From the NCBI GenBank assembly GCA_963682175.1, contig OY821782.1, forward strand, positions 26,557,741-26,621,740: a DNA stretch of 64,000 nt, given 5' to 3'. Below are positions 35,400 through 46,570 of this stretch, one piece after another (the first letter of the stretch is position 1; each line of letters begins with the position of its first letter). A model generated the notes under the pieces. The model saw only the letters and a program-made list of their open reading frames with translations. It was not told where the DNA came from and ran no database searches. Source of the DNA: Triglochin maritima (Eukaryota > Streptophyta > Magnoliopsida > Alismatales > Juncaginaceae). Position numbers and translations under genes: made by a program.

Positions 35400-35869
35400 G
35401 TTCAGGTCGGGTTCCTAATATAGCCTACACCGATGGAATATATCTATTGGTGTTTTATTATGGTCCGTCGGTGTAGTAGCCCGATAAACGGTTGATTTTC
35501 AATTTATCTCTGATTGATCGTATCTGTCAGTGATGGGAAGGACGTGTACAATGACTATTTCTATTAGTCGGTGTTATGTTATGGTATGTTGGTGTAGTAG
35601 CCTGAGAAATGGTTGATTATCAAAAGTAATTCCGACAAATTATGTCCGTGAGTGTTACCAACTTTCTCCATCGGAGTATATTTTTTCGCAAATTTTTTTA
35701 ACGCCCTCTATTTTTGGGGGGAATCCTACACCGATGGTATATCCGTCAGTGTAGGACAGTCGGAGAGTAAAACTTTATCCGACCGAGTATATCCATCGGT
35801 GTTATTAATATACTCCATCAGAGGTATAAATGTCCGACGGATATATATATCCGACGGTGTTATATATGT
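35400..35869 (-). repeat. CACTA 5' subterminal repeat region (continues at 44468-44531)
   Basis: Repeated tccgtcggtgt/acaccgatgga-type words occur at spacings of roughly 20-60 bp (35430, 35463, 35528, 35735, 35753, 35790, 35835, 35853). After gypsy B the region resumes (accgtcggatag, tccgtcggtgatg) and ends in the TIR at 44531. Confidence 0.8.
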
Positions 35870-35998
35870 AACACTGATTGACATCATTTCATGCTTATAT
35901 TTGTATCTTATATCCATTATCTTTCACCTAAACAATGCTATGTCACGATTTTATGTTTAGTTTTCAGGAATAAATAGGTTTGAAGAGATGAAGGATAA

Positions 35999-36103
35999 AA
36001 GGACCCAAAAGCTGGGAAAAAGGACTGAATTGTGAGATCTGGGGACCAAGATGCAAGGAAGAAGGACCTGATTGCAAGACAGAAGGACCTAAGAGCAAAA
36101 CAG
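35999..36103 (+). repeat. Five 21-bp units with phased GGACC (LTR U3)
   Basis: Units start at 35999, 36020, 36041, 36062 and 36083. Each carries GGAC(C/T) at the same position: 36001, 36022, 36043, 36064, 36085. A typical unit is aaggacctgattgcaagac plus two bases. Element E keeps the array (about 56796-56900) with 20-21-bp steps. G1 has a decayed version. Confidence 0.85.
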
Positions 36104-36401
36104 AATACTCCTCACCATCATGGGGAGTATTTTGGCAATTCTATTCGGGTCGGAGCTCCAACATGCAAACTAGATGCATCAAATACCAACAAAGCCTTCC
36201 AGAAAAGCCCACAAGAAATTCCAGAGCGATCCGGACACTGTAGACCGCTAATTAGCGGTCCAAGACTGCTAATTGGCGGTCACTTTTGGCCCAAATGCGC
36301 TCAAATTGCTCCAGCACATGTATTAGAGGATGTGTAGGCTATGTGTGGTATCTATTTAGTCCCACATCGGGGGATTGTCCCGGATTAGCTTTTTCCATGC
36401 C

Positions 36402-36410
36402 TATAAATAG
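36402..36410 (+). promoter_or_regulatory. TATA box, 5' LTR of B
   Basis: TATAAATAG, about 120 bp downstream of the palindrome pair. It is the likely promoter for the genomic RNA of B. Confidence 0.75.
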
Positions 36411-37288
36411 AACTCTTCACCTCCTTTTGTAATCACTCCATATTTTAAGTGGCTATTCTTCCTACTAGAAGTGAGGCCTTGAAGCACACACTAAAGTAGG
36501 AGGATGCTACTTTTAATGTGAGTCATTTTATCAATAAAGTTTTGTGTTTCTTTCATTGTTTGTTTTATGCTCCTTTTATTGTTTGTGCATGTTTTAGTTT
36601 AATCGTCTTTTAATTCTAGCTTTGTTTTAATATGCTTTCTTTCCATAGTTTAATAATTAGTGTAATGTTTAGTGAGTAGTTCCATCCACTTTGGGGGTTG
36701 GAGTAGATGTACATACATGCATTAGAGAATGGGATGAATGCTTTAATTTCAATGTGTTGATTAAACATGAATGTATGCTTGCTTGTTTAGGATAGAATTT
36801 AGAACTTGATGAGTTTTGCGAAAATGATTAGACACCTCTCATGCTTGTTTAGATTCTGAAATAAACAACTTGCATATGTAAATGTTAATCAACCAAGTTG
36901 GTGAATAGATTGATAGGTTTTGCCATAACATTTAGACACTTCCTATGCTTGATAAACACCACCTTCATGTGCTTAAAGAATGTATTCTACACCCACCTCT
37001 TTGCTTGTGTGCACTCACTCCACCCCTTAGGGGTTTTCCATTCCTGAAATTCCAGCACTTCTATTTTGTTCTTAGCTTAGTTTTTATTTGATCGTTTATT
37101 TCTTTGTTTCGCATTTCGTACTTCTTAGCGTAGTTTAGTGTAGAGTAGCGTAACCAACTCTCTTCTCCATTATTTTCGCAACTTGATTTCGTGCAAACAA
37201 GAGGCTGCTCACCTCCCTGAGGACGACCCGTACTTGCCACCGCTTCATCGCGGCCGTGCACTTGCGGTTTAAATTAAAACGTTCAACA

Positions 37289-38499
37289 AGTTTTTGGCGC
37301 CGTTGCCGGGGAGGTGCCAGTCCAGACTCTTGTTTGGACGATTCGAGTGGATTTAATTTGTGTTTTGTAGTTGTTCTTTGTTTCAGGAGACTGGGAATAG
37401 CAAGGGAAGGCTTCTGGAAAAATTGCAAGGCTACCTGGGCACTTCAGACCGCCAATCAGCGGTCTGAGACCGCAAATCAGCGGTTGGGTGAGCTCAGTTC
37501 ACCTTCTAGTTTTTTGTTGTTGTTAGCCTAATTGATATAGTAATCTGGGACTCCATTTGTGCATGTTCTGACTCTTAGATTGCTCCCAGATTAATAATCA
37601 ACTTCCCTTGAGCAACTTGGACCCTAAAACTCAAAGCAAAAGATTAGGCATTCTTTTTGTTTAGGCCATGCATCATGTATGTGACTTAGGCACTTAGATT
37701 GTCTTTTATCTTAGCTTTATTTTCTGTTGCTGAGAGCTGGCGTGAGGTACGCACCTTCTACTCTCATTCATGCATTTCATATGAACATGCATTAGTTAGT
37801 AGGAAGTGCATTGAAACAAGTGTGAGTTGAGCGTTTTGTTTGGAGAGTTGATTGCTAGATTAGGACTCCAAAACGCTACTAAGGAGGGGCTGTCCCATAA
37901 AAGATAAGGTGGGGGATTTCATCACCCTTTCCTTTGCCCCAAAAACCACACTAATCAAGAGCCTAATTTTAAAATCAAGTAGACATTGGCCCTAAGGATC
38001 TTGGACGCATTAGGAGAGTGATCCGGTCCCGACCGTCATGACCTGATCGGCGTTGCCCACTTTGTCGATAGTAGGAGAGACGAGATCCCCGGATCTTGGC
38101 TCACTTGCTGGGCTTTGTGGTCCTCGTTGTAGGGAGGTGAGGCGTGTTGAGGCCGTGTGACCTCGCAGTTAGGTGTCGTCTAGCTGTAAGGACCTATAGC
38201 GACCTTAGGATTGCTTGAGCCTTGTTTGCTTGTGTGCTTCTACCTGTACCCATCCGCCGTAGCATAAGGACTTCTTCCTTTCTCTCTTGAGTCATTCTTT
38301 CTCTCCTGTGTTCCCCTTGTCTTCTCCCCTACGTACATTCTTTGAAAAAAAATAGTTGTGGTTTGTGTGTGCACCTTTGTGCATGCTTTCGTGGACACGA
38401 GACGAGAGTGGTCGTTTGACGAGGAGCGTTGTCAATCCGGCTTCGGTCATCGATTTCTCGACACCTTCCTCCTCTCGTGTCGCACGTAGTTAGGGTCCA
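37289..38499 (+). other. B leader: PBS, palindromes, noncoding
   Basis: The PBS is at 37295-37312. gaccgccaatcagcggtc (37447-37464) is followed by a second, imperfect unit (gaccgcaaatcagcggtt). The rest is about 1 kb of noncoding sequence, well conserved with A and with the right part of the E leader (gtcgatagtaggagagacga block). No upstream ORF of note. Confidence 0.85.
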
Positions 38500-41487
38500 A
38501 TGCCTGCTAATTTCCGTGAGGAGGAGCAGTTGCTGGACCCGCCTGTTCCACCTGTGCTTCCAGTTGTCGTTCCCATACCTCTTCGTGATCGATGCTACCC
38601 GAGCCGTACCGCTCTACCCTCATGCATCGTATTACCAGAGGCTAATGGGAACCATTTTGAGGTTAAGCCTCAATTCATTTCCATGCTCCCTCATTTCACT
38701 GGGAAAGGTGACCCATATATCTTTCTCAGGGAATTTGAGGAGGTCTATGCTATGTTCAAGCTGCAACAACTTACCACAGACTCCATCCATCTTAGGCTCG
38801 TTCCTTTTGCACTAAAGGATGACGCCAAGAAGTGGTTGTACAGCAACCAGGCGAATTCCTTTAGGACTTGGGATGAGTTTCAAAATGCATTCCTCAAGAA
38901 GTACTTTCCTAATCATCAGACTCAAAAATTGAGGAACGAAATCAATTCGTTCTATCAACATGAGACCGAACCATTTCATGCATATCTTGAGAGGTTCAAA
39001 GAGCTACTATCCTCGTGCCCTCACCATGGCATTGAGTTGTGGCGTCTTTGTCAGATTGTGTATGAGGGTCTTCACATCCCGTCCAGAACGCTCCTTGAGT
39101 CCATGTGTCAAGGAGAGTTTTTGGGAAAGGATGAAAGGGAGGCATGGGCCTTCCTAGAAGACCTCACTGAGAAAACCATGCAGTGGGAGAGTGTGAGGGA
39201 ACCACCTGCATCATCTAGTATAGGAGCGAGGATCGCGAGTGCAAACTCGACTAGATCGGGTGCCGCATTTGCTATCGATACCACTACGGCCACCGAGGCA
39301 CGCATGGCGGCCTTAATGCGCTGTATGGTTTCGATTGAGCTCCAAAACCGACAAAGTGCACCTCACATGTCCACATCTGGTCCAGTTCCTTGTCATTCAT
39401 GTGGTAGGATAGGTCATGTAGAGAGCGAGTGTGAGTCCATTCCTCCTGAGATGGAGCGTGTCAACGCCATCTATGACAGAGCTAGGAATGACCCATACTC
39501 ATCATCTTATAACCCTGGATGGAGGAACCACCCCAATTTTTCATGGAACCAAAATAATGCCCCGGGTGGTCCTTCAAACTCCTCTAGACCACCTTCCCAA
39601 TCACACCAATCTCCCATGCATGCACATTCCTATCAGCCACCCCAAGCACAAACGACCAATCAATCGGGTTTCCCAAATTCCAATAATATGGAAACCCGAT
39701 TCAATTCGCTTGAGACCTTGACTCGTGGACTTGAAAACTCAATGAAAAATTTTATGTCTACCACAAGTCAAGTTCTCACTTCAAATCAGCAGACCATGAA
39801 ATCTCTAGAGCTTCAGATGGGCCAATTGGCTCAGTCTGTACATGAGAGAGAGAGAGGGTCTTTTCCTAGCCACCCTGAGGCTAACCCCCGCATGTACCAA
39901 CAACAAATGCAAAATGAGAATGTGGTACCTCGGGGGAGGCAAGTGAACTATGTGGAGGAACCTGTTCACCATATCAATTCCATTGTGACCTTAAGGAATG
40001 GAAAACAGGTTGACAATCACATTTCCTTGCCACACCCAAAACCATCTATGCAGCCCCTCAGTGGGAATGGTGGTGAAGAAGAAGCTGAGGGTGAGGGTAA
40101 TACACCAAAGCTTTCTTCTCAGGCACCGCAGAAAACCTACCTGCCAAAAGCTCCTTATCCAAGTAGGTTAACCAAAAAGCAGAGTGACAACATGGACAAG
40201 ATATTAGAGGTATTTAAGCAAGTTAAGGTTAACATCCCCTTGTTGGATGTCATCCAACAAATACCTCAATATGCCAAAGTGTTGAAGGATCTCTGCACAA
40301 CCAAGAGGAAGACCAATGTGCCTAAGAAAGCATTCTTGGCTGTAAATATCAGCTCACTTTTGTCCAATCCCACCTACACAACATACAAAGACCCGGGGTG
40401 TCCTACTATTCAGTGTACGATAGGGGACACTAGACTGAGCAATGTTTTGCTTGATTTAGGATCGACGGTCAACCTCCTCCCATTCTCTGTTTATCAACAG
40501 TTGAACTTGGGAGAATTGAAACCAACTAAGATCACCCTCCAATTGGCGGATAGATCCATTCGTATTCCCATGGGGATTATCGAGGATGTGCTTATCAAAG
40601 TTGGTGATTTTATATTTCCAGTCGATTTTGTTGTCCTCGATACCAATCTTGTTGCGAACACCCACTCTCAAATACCTATGATTTTGGGTAGAGCATTTCT
40701 GGCAACCTCCAATGCTTTGATTAATTGTACAAATGGTCTCATGAAGCTCTCATTCGGTAACATGAGTGCCGAGTTTCATGTGTTCAACTCTGGTAGGCAA
40801 CAGGAACCCATGGATGAACCTTTAAATCTCAATCTCATCCGCCAATTGGAGAAAGCACCACAAAATCAACGAACACCCCTAACCCAAATGCAACCCGTTG
40901 AGAATGTTCGAGGGCCCAGCGAAAACTCATTGCCTGTCTTCGCAATGCAACAGAGTGAGCTGGCCTCGAACATGAATGTCCAAAGGGAGTGTTCGTTGCA
41001 TGATTCAGTTGAGAGTACTAGTGAGAGTGAGACACCTCATCATATGCCTATACCAGAAGGTGTCTCTACCTCATGTCTCATGGCCATTGAGCCATTTGAG
41101 CTTCATATTGACTCCAACAAGAACCCACATATGACCGAGCTTATGCTTGATGATCTAAACGATGGTGGGAGGTCCTTGTTGGATGACTTGGGGAGAATCC
41201 CCATTCTTAGTGATGCAAGTCTGCTGCATCCATCGAATGAGCCTGAGGAACTCATTCCGATGCACCCGCCTATTGGTTGGAGGGTTTTCTTCGATGAGCA
41301 ATTAAACCCTAGTGAGGCAACACAACTTCATTCTTTGTTGCCCACACCCAACCAATATCATGAGGGGTTCGAGCCTTTCAGCTTTGACCTTTCACCCCGC
41401 ATGACACCTCAGAGTACCAGTGGAGTTTGCCCATCTCGGCAAGTCTCTGGTCCTCAAAACATGATGTTCTCATTTGATGTTCCTTGA
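38500..41487 (+). CDS. Intact gag-protease polyprotein with unrecognised C-terminal extension (995 aa)
   Basis: Forms the particle and processes itself; acts in cytoplasmic virus-like particles (family knowledge). Residues about 45-260 are retrotransposon gag (FTGKGDPYIFLREFEEV, WDEFQNAFLKKYFPNHQ). The zinc knuckle CHSCGRIGHVESEC is at 298-311. A Gln/Ser/Pro-rich linker follows. The aspartic protease has DLGSTVNLLPFSVYQQL from D652, and ILGRAFLATSNALINC further on. Residues 791-995 are an acidic, Pro/Ser-rich extension (ELMLDDLNDGG, SLLDDLGRIP, PSNEPEELIPMHPPIGW) with no domain I know. Related E has RT there instead. ATG is supported by A and E. The ORF stops with no pol. The catalytic triplet is DLG plus S/T, as in Athila proteases. 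Confidence 0.93.
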   Translation: MPANFREEEQLLDPPVPPVLPVVVPIPLRDRCYPSRTALPSCIVLPEANGNHFEVKPQFISMLPHFTGKGDPYIFLREFEEVYAMFKLQQLTTDSIHLRLVPFALKDDAKKWLYSNQANSFRTWDEFQNAFLKKYFPNHQTQKLRNEINSFYQHETEPFHAYLERFKELLSSCPHHGIELWRLCQIVYEGLHIPSRTLLESMCQGEFLGKDEREAWAFLEDLTEKTMQWESVREPPASSSIGARIASANSTRSGAAFAIDTTTATEARMAALMRCMVSIELQNRQSAPHMSTSGPVPCHSCGRIGHVESECESIPPEMERVNAIYDRARNDPYSSSYNPGWRNHPNFSWNQNNAPGGPSNSSRPPSQSHQSPMHAHSYQPPQAQTTNQSGFPNSNNMETRFNSLETLTRGLENSMKNFMSTTSQVLTSNQQTMKSLELQMGQLAQSVHERERGSFPSHPEANPRMYQQQMQNENVVPRGRQVNYVEEPVHHINSIVTLRNGKQVDNHISLPHPKPSMQPLSGNGGEEEAEGEGNTPKLSSQAPQKTYLPKAPYPSRLTKKQSDNMDKILEVFKQVKVNIPLLDVIQQIPQYAKVLKDLCTTKRKTNVPKKAFLAVNISSLLSNPTYTTYKDPGCPTIQCTIGDTRLSNVLLDLGSTVNLLPFSVYQQLNLGELKPTKITLQLADRSIRIPMGIIEDVLIKVGDFIFPVDFVVLDTNLVANTHSQIPMILGRAFLATSNALINCTNGLMKLSFGNMSAEFHVFNSGRQQEPMDEPLNLNLIRQLEKAPQNQRTPLTQMQPVENVRGPSENSLPVFAMQQSELASNMNVQRECSLHDSVESTSESETPHHMPIPEGVSTSCLMAIEPFELHIDSNKNPHMTELMLDDLNDGGRSLLDDLGRIPILSDASLLHPSNEPEELIPMHPPIGWRVFFDEQLNPSEATQLHSLLPTPNQYHEGFEPFSFDLSPRMTPQSTSGVCPSRQVSGPQNMMFSFDVP

Positions 41488-43074
41488 CCAAATGATTATG
41501 AGAATATCTTGGTTGATGTGTATATCTTGTAAAAAAAAGAAAAAAAGAAAAAAAAAGAAAAAAAGTGTGTAATAAAAGACTCCTTCAGTGAGCATCGATT
41601 GTTGTGGGCCCCAACCCTTGTGTACTTGGGCCCAATCTCTTCACGTATTTATCTCCCTTCTTCAACTTCTCACAGGTTTTGAAGGAATTTGGGTTTGTGT
41701 TCATCAACATGACCCTGAACGTCCCTTTGTACTTCATGTTGGTGAGATCTTTCCTTTTTCATGCATATCTACATGTAGTATCTTGTTCACATTCATTGAG
41801 GACAATGCATGAAGTAGGTGTGGGGGGTGTTTTACGTGTATACATAGTCGAGTCTTTTCTTTTGATTTTTTGTTTTCTTTTGTGTGCATTGTTAGGGTCA
41901 TGTTAGTGTGCCGCATTTAACATTGATATATCTGCTTGCCATGATCCTTGGGTGACTTGTCTTCTATTGCTTGCCTAGTGCTTTAAAATTTTCACATTTC
42001 TTTCAAAATCTTCATGTGTTTGCGAAAGAAAATGTTTTTGTAGGTTTTGCGTGTGTTTAGCATGTGCAAATCCGTTGAGAGGCAAAGTAAAAAGAAAGCT
42101 CCCAAAATTGTCTTGAACTTGATGCATTAGGATTTCTAATTTACTGGTTTTAGGTCTTATCGAGTCGTTAGGATGCACCCCGGTTTTCCCTCGGGGGGCG
42201 TGTAATCATAGGGTTTCAGTACTCAAACATTTAAAGAAGTCCACCTGAACCTAGTGAGTCAAATAATTCGTGTCTGTTAGTATAAGGAAGTTTGTCGTAG
42301 GCAAGGGCCCTTAATCTCTTTTTGTGAAACTTAAGTATAGGGGTTTTGGTTCCCATGTAGATAAATAAGTGGTGTTCTCTCTTCTCGCACGGCTCCTATC
42401 ACTCGGGAAAGTAGGTCTGAGGGGACTTTGTGCCTGGTGCTTTCGAGTCATCTAAATTGGGATGCACCGACCGAACTCCCGTTACACGGGTGGTAGGGAT
42501 CGCCCTATGTGGAGATTTGGGGGAAGGTGTACGTGATAGTGTAAGTCCTCATAGGCAATGATGCATGAAACCTGACCCTGGGAGAATGAAACACCAACCA
42601 ATAAAATGCTCCAACGAAAAAAAAAATGAAAAAGAAGAAAAAAATAGAGTCAAATAAGAACCAAAATGGACTTTACACATTGTATCACATTCAGAAGTTA
42701 AGGTTGCCCATGTCTTTCACTCAAGTCCTTAACTAATTTTCACAAATAACTCATTAGGCTTGGTGTGTGGACCGATTACATTTATAGAGTCGACCCGTTG
42801 TATTACCGCGTCCCATGATCGACAAAATGAGTCCAACGAGTCGTGTAGCTAGATTGATTAATGCATCTTGTTCGGATTTTGTTGGTATATCCGCTGAAAA
42901 CCCTCAGGAGACAACACTCCTCCTCCTTGGCGACAAGGAGGTTTAACGGCTTGTTGCACGTGCTAAGTGCAACCGTGATTCCTACGAAAGTGAGTTAGGA
43001 TTTCTTGTTTTTTCGTATGCTTTTCTCTTTCTTTGTTTTGCTCGGGACTAGCAAAAGTTAGGTGTGGGGGTATT
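41488..43074 (+). other. B 3' noncoding region and PPT
   Basis: A-rich tract at 41530-41565, then the region shared with A and G1. It includes the hairpins at 42922-42941 (CCTCCTTG-gcga-CAAGGAGG) and 42953-42973 (GTTGCAC/GTGCAAC). The polypurine tract aggtgtgggggtatt ends at 43074. Confidence 0.88.
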
Positions 43075-44467
43075 TGATTGACATCATTTCATGCTTATAT
43101 TTGTATCTTATATCCATTATCTTTCACCTAAACAATGCTATGTCACGAGTTTTATGTTTAGTTTTCAGGAATAAATAGGTTTGAAGAGATGAAGGATAAA
43201 AGGACCCAAAAGCTGGGAAAAAGGATTGAATTGTGAGATCTGGGGACCAAGATGCAAGGAAGAAGGACCTGATTGCAAGACAGAAGGACCTAAGAGCAAA
43301 ACAGAATACTCCTCACCATCATGGGGAGTATTTTGGCAATTCTATTCGGGTCGGAGCTCCAACATGCAAACTAGATGCATCAAATACCAACAAAGCCTTC
43401 CAGAAAAGCCCACAAGAAATTCCAGAGCGATCCGGACACTGTAGACCGCTAATTGGCGGTCACTTTTGGCCCAAATGCGCTCAAATTTCTCCAGCACATG
43501 TATTAGAGGATGTTTAGGCTATGTGTGGTATCTATTTAGTCCCACATCGGGGGATTGTCCCGGATTAGCTTTTTCCATGCCTATAAATAGAACTCTTCAC
43601 CTCCTTTTGTAATCACTCCATATTTTAAGTGGCTATTCTTCCTACTAGAAGTGAGGCCTTGAAGCACACACTAAAGTAGGAGGATGCTACTTTTAATGTG
43701 AGTCAATTTATCAATAAAGTTTTGTGTTTCTTTCATTGTTTGTTTTATGCTCCTTTTATTGTTTGTGCATGTTTTAGTTTAATCGTCTTTTAATTCTAGG
43801 TTAGTTTTAATATGCTTTCTTTCCATAGTTTAATAATTAGTGTAATGTTTAGTGAGTAGTTCCATCCCCTTTGGGGGGTGGAGTAGATGTACATACATGC
43901 ATTAGAGAATGGGATGATTGCTTTAATTTCAATGTGTTGATTAAACATGAATGTATGCTTGCTTGTTTAGGATAGAATTTATAACTTGATGAGTTTTGCC
44001 AAAATGATTAGACACCTCTCATACTTGTTTAGATTCTGAAATAAACAACTTGCATATGTAAATGTTAATCAACCAAGTTGGTGAATAGATTGATAGGTTT
44101 TGCCATAACATTTAGACACTTCCTATGCTTGATAAACACCACCTTCATGTGCTTAAAGAATGTATTCTACACCCACCTCTTTGCTTGTGTGTACTCACTC
44201 CACCCCTTAGGGGTTTTCCATTCCTGAAATTCCAGCACTTCTATTTTGTTCTTAGCTTAGTTTTTATTTGATCGTTTATTTCTTTGTTTCGCATTTCATA
44301 CTTCTTAGCGTAGTTTAGTGTAGAGTAGCGTAACCAACTCTCTTCTCCATTATTTTCGCCACTTGATTTCGTGCAATCAAGAGGCTGCTCACCTCCCTGA
44401 GGACGACCCGTACTTGCACCACTTCATCGCGGCCGTGCACTTGCGGTTTAAATTAAAACGTTCAACA
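43075..44467 (+). repeat. 3' LTR of B
   Basis: 1393 bp, ends GTTCAACA. It differs from the 5' LTR by few substitutions and by having one palindrome (gaccgctaattggcggtc, 43446-43463) instead of two. TATAAATAG is at 43582-43590. Confidence 0.95.
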
Positions 44468-46191
44468 AACACCGTCGGATAGTACGCTGATGGATATTTA
44501 TCCGTCGGTGATGCCTATATTTCTAGTAGTGTTACTTGCATTTGATACTCTCGCTCGACTCTTTCTGATTGTTTTTCCTCCAATTTCAAGTCTTCTTCTC
44601 TAACTTTGGCATTGTATTCAATTTGGGCACCACGTTCATACACTCGTCTTTATTCATATCAATTGCCTTTCCCCCTTTTTTGGGCATTTTTCACACCTTC
44701 GGGGCTATCAAACGAATCTGATGTCAGATCCTCCTATGTTGGTATTACTTTCATTGATGGTGTTGAGTGGGGCATAGATTCATCGGTCTTCTTTCTTTTC
44801 CCGGTTCTTTTGCTTCCACGACTCTCTTTCACCCCCATTTCCTGAGACGTATTATGTTGTATGCGTGCAACACCCATTGTAGTAGATGAAAGAAATGACT
44901 ACCATTTTAGGTACCTGCGTCACATGACCCAAGCATGAAAGTAAAGAAATTTGGATTTATGATATCTTCGTCGTTGAATCCGCTCCCTTTTCACTGCATA
45001 ACTTCATCATAGCAACAAACCCAGTTCATGACAGATGGTGCAATCCTCCTCCAAAGACCCTTTAAAGATTCCTCATTCCGCATAGGTAGGTCTATATTGC
45101 CTTCGACAGACTCGTCGTACGCTCGCTTGACTTTGCCCCATAACACTCTGCATCTCTCGTTGGTCCCAACTACTGCATCACAACTTACATGCATATACGC
45201 CTAGATGAGTATCTCATTCTCCTTTGTAGACCACACATTTGCATTGTTCGTCGTGGCGAGTCGTTGTGGGACTTGACCGGTTAAAGGGTTGACTTCGTTT
45301 TCGTCAATCACATCCACAGTATTACCTCGATGGTTTGCACTACTTTCCCCACTTAGAAATTGCCCATACATTTGATATTGGTCTTGGATATTCCCCTGTG
45401 GGTCGTGAGGTTGGTATTGCTGGTAGGGTAGGTGATTGATTCGTTTTATATTAACCGCAAGTGCACGGACGCGTTGAAGCGGTGGCAAATACGGGTTGAT
45501 CCACAACGAGGTGTGTCGACTTTTGGTTTGGGTGAAGGCGAGTGGGAAAGAAAGGAGAGAAATATTTCTTACACTAAACTACACTAATCTAAACTAGGAA
45601 ACTAGAAAGCATGAAATGAAATCACAAAACAAACTAAACTAAGCAACTACTAAAGGAAGATAAAACTCAGGAATGAAAAACCCCTAAAGGGTGGAGTGTG
45701 TGTGTGCACATGAAATAAGTGTGGTGAATGCATACAATAAGCTCAAGTGTGGTTAGTGTTTGTTAATTCATAAGAAGTACCTCATGGCAAGACCTATCAT
45801 TTACAACACTAACCTAAGTGATTAATATGAGCAATGCAAGGTTGTTATTAAGAACATAACGAGCATGGAGTGTACCTAACTATGGCAGAAACCATCAAGT
45901 AAAGTTCTTATTAATTCAGCAAGCATACTAATATCTCTCACAAACAATAATATCTAGCATTCATACCACCTACATAACATGTACATACATCTACTCCACC
46001 CCCAAAGGGGATGGAACTACTCACTAATCATTACAAAAACCTACATTAACAAAATCAGACATTATACTGAAAGGAAATTTAACTAAACAAGAAATGAACA
46101 TTAAAGACGCTAATTGAAAAAAACATAAACTAAATAAACATGCAAGAATTAAAATACAAGATTAAAAGAAACTAAGAACAATTATTTTATT

Positions 46192-46570
46192 TATTGGATT
46201 AATCTCGGATTAATAAGATATTTGCCCAAAGCATTGACACATGGCGCATCCCTATTAGACTACACATTTAGGGTTTAGGGTGGAACCATCTATATAAGGA
46301 GGGGAGCCTCCATATGGAGAGATGGATCTCATGTGCAAAACCCTAGCCTCCACCCTAACCTAGCCGCCACCTCCCTCTCCCTCAAATCCGTCCCTTGCAC
46401 CAAGTAGGACTCTTGGGTTGTGGATTTGTTCTTCTTCTCTAAGAGAGTACAAGACCGGCCGGTGCTCAAGAAGACTCCGTGAGGTGATCGTCGATTCTGC
46501 TTCCACTGCCACAGGCTCTCTCCACCAAAGGTAAATCCGAACCTGTAGACTAAATCGTAGTTTGCTAACA
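46192..46570 (+). repeat. 5' LTR of C2
   Basis: TATTGGATTAATC to GCTAACA, with tatataagg at 46291-46299. A moderate number of substitutions from the 3' LTR suggests an older insertion than gypsy B. Confidence 0.93.

Larger units (their letters stand above)
35875..37288 (+). repeat. 5' LTR of B
   Basis: 1414 bp, TGATTGACATCA to GTTCAACA. It has five 21-bp units (35999-36103), hairpin AATACTCC...GGAGTATT (about 36104-36131), palindromes at 36243-36260 and 36264-36281, and TATAAATAG at 36402-36410. It is 21 bp longer than the 3' LTR because that copy has lost one palindrome unit. Confidence 0.95.
35875..44467 (+). mobile_element. B: young, intact non-autonomous gypsy (gag-protease) in the CACTA
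   Basis: LTRs at 35875-37288 and 43075-44467 are nearly identical. The PBS is tggcgccgttgccgggga (37295-37312) and the PPT is about 43060-43074. A perfect 5-bp target duplication AACAC is present (35870-35874 and 44468-44472). There is one uninterrupted 995-codon ORF. It has no RT, RNase H or integrase anywhere in the 5.8-kb interior, and is the best-preserved element in the window. Mobility would need enzymes from a relative such as G1 or E (inference). Confidence 0.95.
29246..44531 (-). mobile_element. CACTA (En/Spm-type) DNA transposon with nested gypsy B
   Basis: Left end CACTACAGGAGAACTAG at 29246. The right end is ...CTAGTAGTG at 44531, which reads CACTACTAGAAAT on the minus strand. 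Both ends carry many subterminal ccgacgga/tccgtcggtg words. Flanking triplets are taa (29243-29245) and tta (44532-44534), a one-mismatch 3-bp duplication. Two gene remnants on the minus strand are of TNPA and TNPD type. Without gypsy B the element is about 6.7 kb. It splits the Myb/SANT-like gene. Confidence 0.88.

Noticed and set aside
36032..36337. 94-101-codon ORFs recurring in each gypsy LTR (MRSGDQDARKKDLIARQ...)
   Set aside because: They lie in the U3 of the LTR across the 21-bp repeat; the heptad pattern follows from the 21-bp period. They are shorter or broken in older LTRs.
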